A stretch of 46,597 nt of DNA from NCBI GenBank assembly GCA_017559995.1, contig JAFYPP010000049.1, forward strand, positions 1-46,597, written 5' to 3'. The stretch is from Clostridia bacterium. Its GTDB lineage: Bacteria; Bacillota; Clostridia; Oscillospirales; Butyricicoccaceae. A model generated the notes under the pieces. It did no database searches. It was not told the origin of the DNA and saw only the letters and a list, made by a program, of their open reading frames with translations. Shown here in pieces: positions 23,453 through 31,536 of the stretch (positions are counted from its first letter, which is position 1; every line of letters starts with the position of its first letter). The translations under genes and the position numbers were made by a program.

Positions 23453-23926
23453 ATGGGTCAGATCTGCATTTTCACCGGCCACCGGGATCTTCCCGCCGAC
23501 ACCGCCCCCCTGTACGACGCCCTTCTGCGGCACGTCACCGCCCTGTACGACGGCGGCTTTACCGACTTTGTCAGCGGCGGCGCCATGGGCTTTGACCTGC
23601 TGGCCGCCGAGGCCGTACTGGCCCTGCGCCCCCTGTACCCCGATATGCGGCTGGTGATGGTCCTGCCCTGTGACAACCAGGACCGGGCCTATTCCCCTGC
23701 CGACAAGGTCCGCTACCGGACCCTGCTGGACCAGGCCGACATGGTGCGCTACACCGCCCACGAGTATTACCGGGGCTGTATGCTGGCCCGGGACCGCATT
23801 ATGGCCCAGGCCGCCCACCATTGCCTCTGCTGGCTCACCCGTTCCACCGGCGGCACCGCCTATACCGTCCGGCAGTGCGCCATGCTGGATGTCCCCATCA
23901 CCAACCTTGCAGAACTTTGCCCGTAA
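23453..23926 (+). CDS. SLOG-family protein (YpsA/DUF1273-like)
   Basis: 157 residues. The G-H-R-D-L opening, V-S-G-G-A-M-G-F-D motif and a C-terminal T-G-G-T-A-Y-T motif are those of the SLOG superfamily, which binds nucleotide-derived ligands. YpsA-like members have been tied to cell division or stress, but no function is settled. It is 13 bases upstream of the cardiolipin synthase gene. Confidence 0.85.
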   Translation: MGQICIFTGHRDLPADTAPLYDALLRHVTALYDGGFTDFVSGGAMGFDLLAAEAVLALRPLYPDMRLVMVLPCDNQDRAYSPADKVRYRTLLDQADMVRYTAHEYYRGCMLARDRIMAQAAHHCLCWLTRSTGGTAYTVRQCAMLDVPITNLAELCP

Positions 23927-23939
23927 GAAAGGATCCCCC

Positions 23940-25523
23940 ATGCACGACCACGACCTCACTCCCGCGGAAAAACGCCTCCGGCTGCTCAAGCAGGGCAAAA
24001 AAGGCCTGTTTCACCTGATCTTCAGCCGAACGGGCATCATGACCCTGCTCATCCTGCTGCAGCTGGGGCTGATGCTGCTGATGGTGCTGCGGTTTCAGGA
24101 TTATCAGGTGCACTATTACGGCCTGTTCACCCTGCTGTCGGTGGCCACCGTGCTGTTTCTGCTGAACAGCGACACCGACCCCAACGCCAAGATCACCTGG
24201 CTGCTGCTGGTCACCCTGTTCCCCGCGGCCGGCATCCTGCTGTATTTTTACGTTCACGCCGATCTGGGCCACCGGGCGCTGAAGGAGCGTATGCGCCACA
24301 TCGCCAAGGCCTCCCAGAACACCCTGTCCCCGTCGGCCGCCGACGACGCCCTTGCCCGGGAGCACCCCCAGGATGCCGGTCTGGCCCGTTTCCTGCGGAC
24401 TTCCGGCGGTTTTGTGGCCTACCACCGCACCGACGCCCGGTACTTCCCTCTGGGCGAGGAGTTCTTCCCCGCCTTTCTGGAGGATCTGCGGCAGGCCCGG
24501 CAGTTCATCTTTCTGGAATACTTCATCATCGAAAACGGCTGGATGTGGGATCAGGTAGAAGAGATCCTGGCCCGGAAGGCCCGTGACGGCGTGGAGGTAC
24601 GGGTGCTGTACGACGGCACCTGCGAGTTCACCAAGCTGCCCCACTCCTTCCCGGAGTATCTCCGCTCACTGGGCATCCGCTGCCGCATTTTCGCCCGGGT
24701 GCGCCCCTTCGTTTCCACCCACTACAATTACCGGGACCACCGGAAGATCGCCGTCATCGACGGCCGCGTGGCCTATACCGGCGGCATCAATCTGGCGGAC
24801 GAATACCTCAACCGCACCCACCCCTTCGGCCACTGGAAGGACACCGCCCTGCGGCTGGAAGGCGAAGCCGTGCGCTCCTTTACCCTGATGTTCCTGCAGA
24901 TGTGGCAGGTGGAGGACCGCAAGCTCACCTTTGACCCCTGGCTGTGGGCACCCGCGCCGGAACAGCCCCACGCCGGCGGCTACGTCATTCCCTACGGCGA
25001 CTGTCCTCTGGATGACCAGCCGGTGGGCGAGTGGGTCTACACCCACATCCTCAACACCGCCCAGCGGTACGTCCACATCATGACCCCCTACCTCATTCTG
25101 GGCCACGAATTGGAGGACGCCCTCCGGTTTGCCGCCCGTCGGGGCGTGGAGGTGTCCATCATCCTGCCGGGCATCCCCGACAAGCCCCTGCCCTACGCGC
25201 TGGCCAAGAGCCACTACCGCACCCTGATAGAGGCCGGTGTCCATATTTATGAGTACACCCCCGGGTTTATCCACGCCAAGAGTTTCGTCAGCGACGACCT
25301 GCGCGCCACGGTAGGCACGGTGAATCTGGACTACCGCAGCCTGTCCCACCACTTCGAGTGCGGCGCCTATCTGCTGGGCGCCCCGGCGGTGGAGGCCGTG
25401 GAACGGGATTTCCGGCTGACCCTCAAGCGCTGCCACAAGGTCACCCGGCAGGAGGCCGCCCACCCCGGCTTCCGCTGGAAGCTCACCGGTATGCTCATGA
25501 AGGCCTTCGCCCCCCTGCTGTAA
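23940..25523 (+). CDS. cls: Cardiolipin synthase
   Basis: 527 residues. Two N-terminal membrane spans (about 30-50 and 58-80, with a third hydrophobic segment after), then two phospholipase D motifs: H267-R-K269 with the following Asp, and H445-A-K447. Both HKD sites are intact, as required for joining two phosphatidylglycerols. GAAAGGA precedes the ATG at 23940. Confidence 0.93.
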   Translation: MHDHDLTPAEKRLRLLKQGKKGLFHLIFSRTGIMTLLILLQLGLMLLMVLRFQDYQVHYYGLFTLLSVATVLFLLNSDTDPNAKITWLLLVTLFPAAGILLYFYVHADLGHRALKERMRHIAKASQNTLSPSAADDALAREHPQDAGLARFLRTSGGFVAYHRTDARYFPLGEEFFPAFLEDLRQARQFIFLEYFIIENGWMWDQVEEILARKARDGVEVRVLYDGTCEFTKLPHSFPEYLRSLGIRCRIFARVRPFVSTHYNYRDHRKIAVIDGRVAYTGGINLADEYLNRTHPFGHWKDTALRLEGEAVRSFTLMFLQMWQVEDRKLTFDPWLWAPAPEQPHAGGYVIPYGDCPLDDQPVGEWVYTHILNTAQRYVHIMTPYLILGHELEDALRFAARRGVEVSIILPGIPDKPLPYALAKSHYRTLIEAGVHIYEYTPGFIHAKSFVSDDLRATVGTVNLDYRSLSHHFECGAYLLGAPAVEAVERDFRLTLKRCHKVTRQEAAHPGFRWKLTGMLMKAFAPLL

Positions 25524-25524
25524 C

Positions 25525-25552
25525 AAAAAAGCCACCCTCCCGGGTGGCTTTT
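25525..25552. terminator. Bidirectional terminator between cls and rarA
   Basis: AAAAAAGCCACCC, loop of four, GGGTGGCTTTT, between convergent genes. Confidence 0.85.
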
Positions 25553-25554
25553 CT

Positions 25555-26817
25555 TTATTTCTTTTTCACCTGCTCCCAGTAGGCCTTCACCTGCTGTTCG
25601 GTCTTGTTGTCGCCGTACTGATAATACCGTACGTTCTTCAGCCCGTCGGGCAGGTACTGCTGCTTTACCCAGTGGCCGGGGAAATCGTGGGGGTAGAGAT
25701 ACCCCTGCTCCCGCTCGAAGCCCGCCCCGTCGGCGTGGACGTTCTGCAGTTCCCGGGGGATGTCCCAGATCTTGCCCGCCTTCACATCGGCCCGGGCCGC
25801 CGCGATGGCGCTGTAGGAGCTGTTGGACTTGGGCCAGGTGGCCAGCAGGATCACCGCTTCCGCCAGCGGCAGCTGCGCTTCGGGCAGACCCAGCTGCATG
25901 GCGCTGTCCACGCAGGCCTTCACGATAGGCACCGCCATGGGATAGGCCAGGCCCACGTCCTCGCTGGCCGAACACAGGATGCGCCGGCAGGCGCCGATGA
26001 GATCCCCTGCCTCCAGCAGTCTTGCCAGATAATGCAGGGCGGCGTCGGGGTCGGAGCCACGCATGGACTTCATCAGGGCGGACAGGATGTCAAAGTGGGC
26101 GTCCCCCTCCCGGTCGTAGCGCATGGCGCTCTTCTGGCTGGCCTGCCGGGCGTCGGCCAGGGTCACCTGCATGGTGCCTTCCACCACGGGAGAGGCGGCG
26201 CACAGCAGTTCCACGGCGTTGATGCCCTTGCGCACGTCGCCGCCGCAGCCCTGGGCCACGTGGTCCACCACGCCCTCTTCCAGAGCGATCTTGAGATGGC
26301 GCTCCCGGGCGCACAGCTGGAAGGCACGGCGCAGGGCCTTCGCCACCTCGGCAGGGCTCACCTGCTTGAACTCAAAGATGGTGCTTCGGCTCAGAATGGC
26401 GTTGTACACGTAAAAATAAGGATTCTCGGTGGTGGAGGCGATGAGGGTGATCTTACCGCTCTCGATAAACTCCAAAAGGCTCTGCTGCTGCTTTTTGTTG
26501 AAGTACTGGATCTCGTCCAGATACAGCAGCACGCCCTGGGGGGCCAGCAGGGTATCCAGTTCGGACACCACGCCCTTGATATCGGCGGTGGAGGCCGTAG
26601 TGGCGTTGAGCTTCACCAAACGGCGGTCGGTCTTGTTGGCGATGATCTGGGCCAGAGTGGTCTTGCCCACACCGGAAGGGCCGTAAAAGATCATATTGGG
26701 GATGTGACCGCTCTCTAAAATGCGGCGCAGCAGGCCGCCCTCGCCGATGATGTGCTGCTGTCCCACCATATCGTCCAGCTCCAGCGGCCGGATCTTGTCT
26801 GCCAGGGGCTGATACAT
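25555..26817 (-). CDS. rarA: Replication-associated recombination protein A (MgsA/RarA)
   Basis: 420 residues. Walker A G-P-S-G-V-G-K-T-T at 46-54, Walker B L-Y-L-D-E-I-Q (Asp101), sensor I T-E-N-P, and the C-terminal MgsA tetramerisation region. RarA is a clamp-loader-like AAA+ protein acting at stalled forks. The start at 26815-26817 follows AAGGAGGGG; the gene is divergent from the small membrane protein gene. Confidence 0.92.
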   Translation of the reverse strand: MYQPLADKIRPLELDDMVGQQHIIGEGGLLRRILESGHIPNMIFYGPSGVGKTTLAQIIANKTDRRLVKLNATTASTADIKGVVSELDTLLAPQGVLLYLDEIQYFNKKQQQSLLEFIESGKITLIASTTENPYFYVYNAILSRSTIFEFKQVSPAEVAKALRRAFQLCARERHLKIALEEGVVDHVAQGCGGDVRKGINAVELLCAASPVVEGTMQVTLADARQASQKSAMRYDREGDAHFDILSALMKSMRGSDPDAALHYLARLLEAGDLIGACRRILCSASEDVGLAYPMAVPIVKACVDSAMQLGLPEAQLPLAEAVILLATWPKSNSSYSAIAAARADVKAGKIWDIPRELQNVHADGAGFEREQGYLYPHDFPGHWVKQQYLPDGLKNVRYYQYGDNKTEQQVKAYWEQVKKK

Positions 26818-26848
26818 GGCACACCCCTCCTTCTTCATATTAAACATG

Positions 26849-26877
26849 AGTATACCACAGTTCAAAACCGTTGTAAA
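26849..26877 (-). promoter_or_regulatory. Promoter of rarA
   Basis: Minus-strand TTTACA (26872-26877), 17 bp, TATACT (26849-26854) with an extended TGG element. Confidence 0.65.
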
Positions 26878-26997
26878 TGCACGCCGTTTTTGCGCTCTGC
26901 CATCCCGCACTCCCCCGTCAGCCCTGCGATGCCGGTTTTTTCTACAGTTTACCATAGGTTCCACAAAAAGCCGACCGAAAATTTGTCGAATTTTTTA

Positions 26998-27063
26998 CGA
27001 ACAATTGTTTGCATTCATCGAACAAGTGTGCTATAGTATAGCCATCAAGAAAACAAACGTTCG
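26998..27063 (+). promoter_or_regulatory. Promoter with three LexA-like boxes
   Basis: TTGCAT (27009-27014), 17 bp, TATAGT (27032-27037). Three 14-mers each resemble the Bacillota LexA site CGAACRNRYGTTYC at about 12 of 14 positions: CGAACAATTGTTTG (26998), CGAACAAGTGTGCT (27019) and AAAACAAACGTTCG (27050). Their starts are 21 and 31 bp apart, close to two and three helical turns, and they flank or overlap the promoter. SOS control is inferred. Confidence 0.5.
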
Positions 27064-27079
27064 ATTGGAGGTCATGGTT

Positions 27080-27319
27080 ATGAAGAAGCACGGAAAGAGA
27101 ATGGAACTGATCGGAGCACTGGCCCTGTTCGCCCTGGCCATGGCGTCCGACGGCGGCAACATCGGCCTGCTGCCCCTGGCACTGCTGGCCGGCCTGTCGG
27201 TGGGTCTGATCCTGCTGGGCGATATGTTCACCCGTCCCCGCCGCAAGTACCGCAACACCAGCCGGTACATCGCTCCCGCCACCGTCATCCTCCGCCCCGA
27301 TTTTCAGCGGGCGGCATAA
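27080..27319 (+). CDS. 79-residue membrane protein, possibly SOS-regulated
   Basis: GGAGG at 27067-27071 favours the ATG at 27080 (8-base spacing) over the one at 27074. A basic start (M-K-K-H-G-K-R) is followed by two hydrophobic stretches (about 11-24 and 29-48) and a basic, soluble tail rich in Arg, Tyr and Pro. I recognise no family. The promoter carries LexA-like boxes, so it could be a damage-induced membrane protein analogous in role, not in sequence, to YneA or SidA. Confidence 0.65.
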   Translation: MKKHGKRMELIGALALFALAMASDGGNIGLLPLALLAGLSVGLILLGDMFTRPRRKYRNTSRYIAPATVILRPDFQRAA

Positions 27320-27330
27320 CAAGCCAAATC

Positions 27331-27359
27331 AAAAGGAGAGGCGCATTGCCTCTCCTTTT
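27331..27359. terminator. Bidirectional terminator
   Basis: AAAAGGAGAGGC, 5-base loop, GCCTCTCCTTTT, a perfect 12-bp stem between convergent genes. Confidence 0.88.
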
Positions 27360-27363
27360 CTTT

Positions 27364-28551
27364 TCATATCCTGTTGTTCTGCGCCGCCAGCGCCTGCTCC
27401 AGACAGCGGCACTTCTGGGTGCCCACATAGCCGCGGTCGCCGCACAGGGGGCAGTCCGGTCTGTCCAGCAGCCAATCCTCCGGCTTGCCCAGCTGCCGCA
27501 GCACTTCCTGCTGCCGCGCCACAAACTGCTGGTACTCCAGCGCCATTTTTGCCTTTTCCGACGGTCTTGCCCGGGCCATTTTGGAGGCGAACAGCCGCAT
27601 GGAGCTCTCGTTTTCGGCAAAAGCTTCGCTCTGCCGCCGCAGTTCCTCCCGGCGCTGCTCCAGCACCAGACCCCGCTGCTGCCGTTTTTGCTGCAGCTTC
27701 TGCAGGATGACCGTTTCCGCCGACTGGGGCAGCTGGGCAGGCTGACCCTGCCGATTGCGGCTGTCGGGCGCCGTTTCCACATCCTTCACGGTGCGGAAGC
27801 CCTGCTCCCGCCAGGTGCACAGGATCTTGTGCAGATAGGGCCAGCTCAACCGACCCGTTCCCAGCAGAGTCTTGTCATAGGCCAACCGCAAAAGCTCGTC
27901 GGTGACCCCCATCTCGGCCCATTTGTCAATATACTTCTGTTCGCTTTCACCGGGCAGGCGGTCGTGGATGCCCAGCATGGACAGCACCTTCGCGCCCCGG
28001 GTCTCACGCTCCCGCTGCCGCGCCAGATAGGAAGCCGCCTGTTCGTAGTTGTCCAGCCCCAGGTCGTACCAGCGGTAGGCCTGTTTTTCCACCTCACGGG
28101 CGGTGAGGCGGCCACGTTGGGCGCAGTCGCCCATCAGCAGGGTGAGCACCTCGGGAGGCAGTCCCAGAGTCTGGTACACATTGAGCAGGGTCTCCAGCTC
28201 CCGGCGGTTGAGGATGCGGCCCTGGCTGGCCTCGAAATAGTCGCACAGGCCGGAAAAAGCGGCGTCGCCGGCTCTGGCCTGGGCCAGTTCCTGGGACGGA
28301 TAGCCGGTCTCCGACCGGGGGGGCGGCGCGGTGTGGTTCACCGCCAGACCGTACACCAGCAGCAGCTGGGAGGCCCGCTTCACCCGTTCGGGCGTCAGGT
28401 CCAGCATTTGCGCGGCCTGGGTCAGGGTGCAGCCGCCGTCACAGGAGGCCGCGCAGGCATACAGCAGGGCGGCGTCTCCGTCCCGCAGCTGGGCCAGTGC
28501 GCTCATGGCCTCGCGGCCCTGTTTGCTGACCCGCAGCTTTTGTCCTTCCAT
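27364..28551 (-). CDS. DnaD-domain protein with C-terminal zinc motif
   Basis: 395 residues. N-terminal winged-helix-like region (about 1-75), then two DnaD-type helical modules (about 115-185 and 200-265, the latter with the Y-I-D-K-W and A-Y-x-K motif group ending in L-S-W-P-Y-L-H-K-I-L). After a charged coiled coil (about 290-350) the protein ends with C367-P-L-C370-G-D-R-G-Y-V and C381-R-C383, the zinc motif usual in DnaC/DnaI helicase loaders. DnaD proteins take part in replication initiation and restart. Confidence 0.85.
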   Translation of the reverse strand: MEGQKLRVSKQGREAMSALAQLRDGDAALLYACAASCDGGCTLTQAAQMLDLTPERVKRASQLLLVYGLAVNHTAPPPRSETGYPSQELAQARAGDAAFSGLCDYFEASQGRILNRRELETLLNVYQTLGLPPEVLTLLMGDCAQRGRLTAREVEKQAYRWYDLGLDNYEQAASYLARQRERETRGAKVLSMLGIHDRLPGESEQKYIDKWAEMGVTDELLRLAYDKTLLGTGRLSWPYLHKILCTWREQGFRTVKDVETAPDSRNRQGQPAQLPQSAETVILQKLQQKRQQRGLVLEQRREELRRQSEAFAENESSMRLFASKMARARPSEKAKMALEYQQFVARQQEVLRQLGKPEDWLLDRPDCPLCGDRGYVGTQKCRCLEQALAAQNNRI

Positions 28552-28589
28552 ACGGCTTCCTCCTGTCAAAAAATCTTCTTTGTGGACAG

Positions 28590-28618
28590 ATTATAACAAA
28601 AATTGTTGCGTCCGTAAA
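28590..28618 (-). promoter_or_regulatory. Promoter of the DnaD-domain gene
   Basis: Minus-strand TTTACG (28613-28618), 17 bp, TATAAT (28590-28595). Confidence 0.55.
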
Positions 28619-28739
28619 GCAAAAAGAGGTGGAATTTTCCCACGCTTCCTGTTATACTGGCAGTGTGGGCGCGCGCCCTTGATTTTGTTGCGCCCGAAAA
28701 TCCTGTTTTCCCTTTGTTTTCCGAAAGGAGCGATTTGAA

Positions 28740-29837
28740 ATGGCTCAGTTTTACGCGCTGGCGTTGGGCAACGCCGGCGATTACAAGCGGGAGATGCTCT
28801 CCTGCACCGTGCTGGAACATCTGGCCCTGGCGGCGCAGGCCGCCGACGGCGAACTGTATCTGGCATCCGACAAAACCGACGGCTGTGAAATGACCACCGC
28901 CGACTTCTGGGCAAAGGCCGGCAGCAGCCCCGTGCTGCTGTTCCTGGCTCCCGCCGCCGGCATCAGCGCCGACACCGTCAAGCGGCTGGTGAGCCAGACC
29001 GAGCCCGCCTGTCTGGTGGCCGGACGTCTGCCTCTGGCCGTGTTCGGTCAGGCCGACGCCCTGCAGAAGGCCGACCTGTCCAAGCTGCCCGGCGATCTGG
29101 CCCAGGTCCAGGCCGGTCCCGGCGAGGGCATGGTGGTGGAGAACACCGAAAGCGCCTATGTGGTGCAGGAGCAGCTGCGCCGCCGCATCAACATGGAGTG
29201 GATGCAGAAGGGCGTCATGCTGGTGGATCCCAACACCACCCACATCAGTCCCAAGGCCGTTCTGGAGAGCGGCTGCACCGTTCTGCCCGGCTGTATGATC
29301 CACGGCGCGTCCACCGTGGCAAAGGGCGCCGTCATCGGCCCCAACACCTGGCTGAAGTCCGCCCGCATCGGTGAAAACGTCACCGTCAACGCCTCCCAGG
29401 TCATCGAGTCCACCGTGGGCGCCAACACCACCGTTGGCCCCTTCGCCTACATCCGCCCCGGCTGCGTCATCGGCGAAAAGGCCCGCATCGGCGATTTCGT
29501 GGAGCTGAAGAACTCCACCATCGGCGACGGCACCAAGGTGTCCCACCTGACCTACATCGGCGACAGTGACTTCGGCAAGTCCATCAACGTGGGCTGCGGC
29601 GTGGTCACCGTCAACTACGACGGCAAGAAAAAGTACCGTACCACGGTGGAGGACAACGCCTTCGTGGGCTGCAACGTCAACCTGGTCTCCCCCGTGAAGG
29701 TGGGCAAGGGCGCCTATCTGGCCGCCGGTTCCACCATCACCGAGGAAGTGCCCGAGGACGCCATGGTGGTGGCCCGCTGCCGCGCCACCGTCAAGCCTCT
29801 GTGGGCAAAAAAGCGCCGGGAAGACGGCAAACTGTGA
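28740..29837 (+). CDS. GlmU-like acetyltransferase with degenerate uridylyltransferase half
   Basis: 365 residues, against about 450-460 for GlmU. From about residue 138 the protein aligns by eye with the GlmU linker and left-handed beta-helix, with His269 in K-V-S-H-L-T-Y matching the catalytic His363 of E. coli and N-Y-D-G at 292-295. The first 137 residues lack the L-A-A-G-x-G-T-R-M loop and the metal-binding Gly-Asp; only a faded trace (V-L-L-F-L-A-P-A-A-G-I-S-A-D-T) marks the old domain. Acetylation of glucosamine-1-phosphate should be retained and UTP transfer lost. It stands at the glmU position before prs and pth. GAAAGGAG (28723-28730) fixes the start. Confidence 0.82.
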   Translation: MAQFYALALGNAGDYKREMLSCTVLEHLALAAQAADGELYLASDKTDGCEMTTADFWAKAGSSPVLLFLAPAAGISADTVKRLVSQTEPACLVAGRLPLAVFGQADALQKADLSKLPGDLAQVQAGPGEGMVVENTESAYVVQEQLRRRINMEWMQKGVMLVDPNTTHISPKAVLESGCTVLPGCMIHGASTVAKGAVIGPNTWLKSARIGENVTVNASQVIESTVGANTTVGPFAYIRPGCVIGEKARIGDFVELKNSTIGDGTKVSHLTYIGDSDFGKSINVGCGVVTVNYDGKKKYRTTVEDNAFVGCNVNLVSPVKVGKGAYLAAGSTITEEVPEDAMVVARCRATVKPLWAKKRREDGKL

Positions 29838-29885
29838 TCCGAATACATTTATATTATAAACAATAAACATAGGGGGTAAATCCAC

Positions 29886-30851
29886 ATGTACAATCATGGT
29901 CCTCACGGCAAACTGAAACTGTTCGCCGGCAATTCCAATCCCGCTCTGGCCAAGCGCATCGCTGACGCCCTGGGTGTCACTCTGGGTGACTGCACCGTCA
30001 AGCAGTTCGCTGACGGCGAGGTCTCTGTCAACTTCAACGAGTCCGTCCGCGGCTGCGACGTGTTTCTGATCCAGTCCACCTGCTGCCCCGTCAACGACAA
30101 CTTCATGGAGCTGCTGGTCATGATCGATGCCTGCCGCCGTGCTTCCGCCAACCGCATCACCGCCGTCATGCCCTATTTCGGCTACGCCCGTCAGGACCGC
30201 AAGGCCCGTCCCCGTGATCCCATCTCTGCCAAGCTGTGCGCCAATATGCTGGAAGCCGCCGGTGCCGACCGCGTGCTGACCATGGACCTGCACGCCAACC
30301 AGATCCAGGGCTTCTTTGATATTCCCGTGGACAACCTGCTGGGCACCAAGATCCTCAGCGAGCACTTCTTTGAGCAGCTGGGCACCAACAACGAAGAGTA
30401 CGTGGTGGTCTCTCCCGACCTGGGTTCCGTCACCCGCGCCCGTAAGTTCACCGACAAGCTGGATCTGCCCATGGCCATCGTGGACAAGCGCCGTCCCAAG
30501 CCCAACGTGTCCGAGGTCATGAACATCATCGGCGACATCAAGGATAAGAACGTCATCCTGGTGGACGACATGGTGGATACCGCCGGCACCCTGTGCAACG
30601 GCGCCAAGGCCCTGGTGGAGCGCGGCGGCGCCAAGTCCGTCATCGCCTGCGCCACCCACGGCGTCCTGTCCGGCCCCGCCATCGAGCGCATCCAGAACAG
30701 CGTCATCGACAAGCTGGTGCTGCTGGACACCATCCCCGTTGAGGGTGAGAAGGCCATCGACAAGATCGAGGTGCTCACCGTGGCCGACCTGTTCGCCGAG
30801 GCCATCCACCGCATCTACGACGAGAACGCCATCTCCGATCTGTTCAACTAA
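29886..30851 (+). CDS. prs: Ribose-phosphate pyrophosphokinase
   Basis: 321 residues. F-A-D-G-E-V near 40, the Y-G-Y-A-R-Q-D-R-K flexible-loop motif, D-L-H-A-N-Q-I-Q-G-F-F, and the PRPP loop V-D-D-M-V-D-T-A-G-T near 220-230 are all present. It makes PRPP from ribose-5-phosphate and ATP for nucleotide, His and NAD synthesis. It lies 48 bases after the GlmU-like gene, the conserved Bacillota order. Confidence 0.96.
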   Translation: MYNHGPHGKLKLFAGNSNPALAKRIADALGVTLGDCTVKQFADGEVSVNFNESVRGCDVFLIQSTCCPVNDNFMELLVMIDACRRASANRITAVMPYFGYARQDRKARPRDPISAKLCANMLEAAGADRVLTMDLHANQIQGFFDIPVDNLLGTKILSEHFFEQLGTNNEEYVVVSPDLGSVTRARKFTDKLDLPMAIVDKRRPKPNVSEVMNIIGDIKDKNVILVDDMVDTAGTLCNGAKALVERGGAKSVIACATHGVLSGPAIERIQNSVIDKLVLLDTIPVEGEKAIDKIEVLTVADLFAEAIHRIYDENAISDLFN

Positions 30852-30864
30852 ACAAAAACCGAAT

Positions 30865-30888
30865 ATGGGCGGCCTTTGGGCCGCCCAT
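30865..30888. other. GC-rich hairpin after prs
   Basis: ATGGGCGGCC and GGCCGCCCAT pair around a tttg loop, with no T run after it. It may stabilise the prs message end or slow polymerase before pth. Confidence 0.5.
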
Positions 30889-30947
30889 CGTTCTAAAAAG
30901 GAGTTTTTCCCATTTTTCGACGTAAGAAAGTAAGCGAGCCCGCCAGC

Positions 30948-31523
30948 GTGGACTACATCGTCTGCGGTCTGGGCAACCCCGGCAGCAAGTACGAGACCAC
31001 CCGCCACAACGTGGGCTTTATCGCCGTGGACCTGCTGGCCGAAAAGGCCGGTCTGGGCCGCCTCAGCAAGACCAAGTGCAAGGCGGTCTACGGCACGGGC
31101 ACCATCGCCGGAAAGTCCGTCCTGCTGATGAAGCCCCAGACCTATATGAATCTGTCCGGCGAGGCCGTCCGGGACATGATGCAGGCCTTTTCCGTGCCTG
31201 CCGACCGTCTCATCGTCATCTTTGACGACGCCGACCTGGCCCCCGGCCGCATCCGCATCCGCAAAAACGGCTCCGCCGGCACCCACAACGGTATGCGCAA
31301 CATCGTCTACCTGCTGGAAAACGACAAGTTTCCCCGGGTGAAGGTGGGCATCGGCAAGCCCGACAAAGAGCGGGGCGAGGATATGGCGGACTTCGTCCTG
31401 TCCCCCATGGACAGCGACACCTACGCCGCCTGCAAGGCCGTCCCCGACCTGATCTGTGACCTGCTGGAAAACGGCATCGACCACGCCATGCAGGAGTTCA
31501 ACAATTTCCAGCCCACGAAATAA
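30948..31523 (+). CDS. pth: Peptidyl-tRNA hydrolase
   Basis: 191 residues from the GTG at 30948; C-G-L-G-N-P-G, the R-H-N-V-G-F motif with the catalytic His, and D-D-A-D-L with the catalytic Asp are present. The GTG has no Shine-Dalgarno. AAAGGAG at 30897-30903 instead sits 8 bases before an in-frame ATT at 30912, which would add 12 residues (F-R-R-K-K-V-S-E-P-A-S before V-D-Y). I give the GTG coordinates but think the ATT start deserves testing. Pth recycles peptidyl-tRNA. Confidence 0.9.
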   Translation: MDYIVCGLGNPGSKYETTRHNVGFIAVDLLAEKAGLGRLSKTKCKAVYGTGTIAGKSVLLMKPQTYMNLSGEAVRDMMQAFSVPADRLIVIFDDADLAPGRIRIRKNGSAGTHNGMRNIVYLLENDKFPRVKVGIGKPDKERGEDMADFVLSPMDSDTYAACKAVPDLICDLLENGIDHAMQEFNNFQPTK

Positions 31524-31536
31524 GGAGGCAATCTCT

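Noticed and set aside
30865..30888. Hairpin after prs as a terminator
   Set aside because: No T run follows the stem on either strand and pth lies just downstream, so readthrough is likely.
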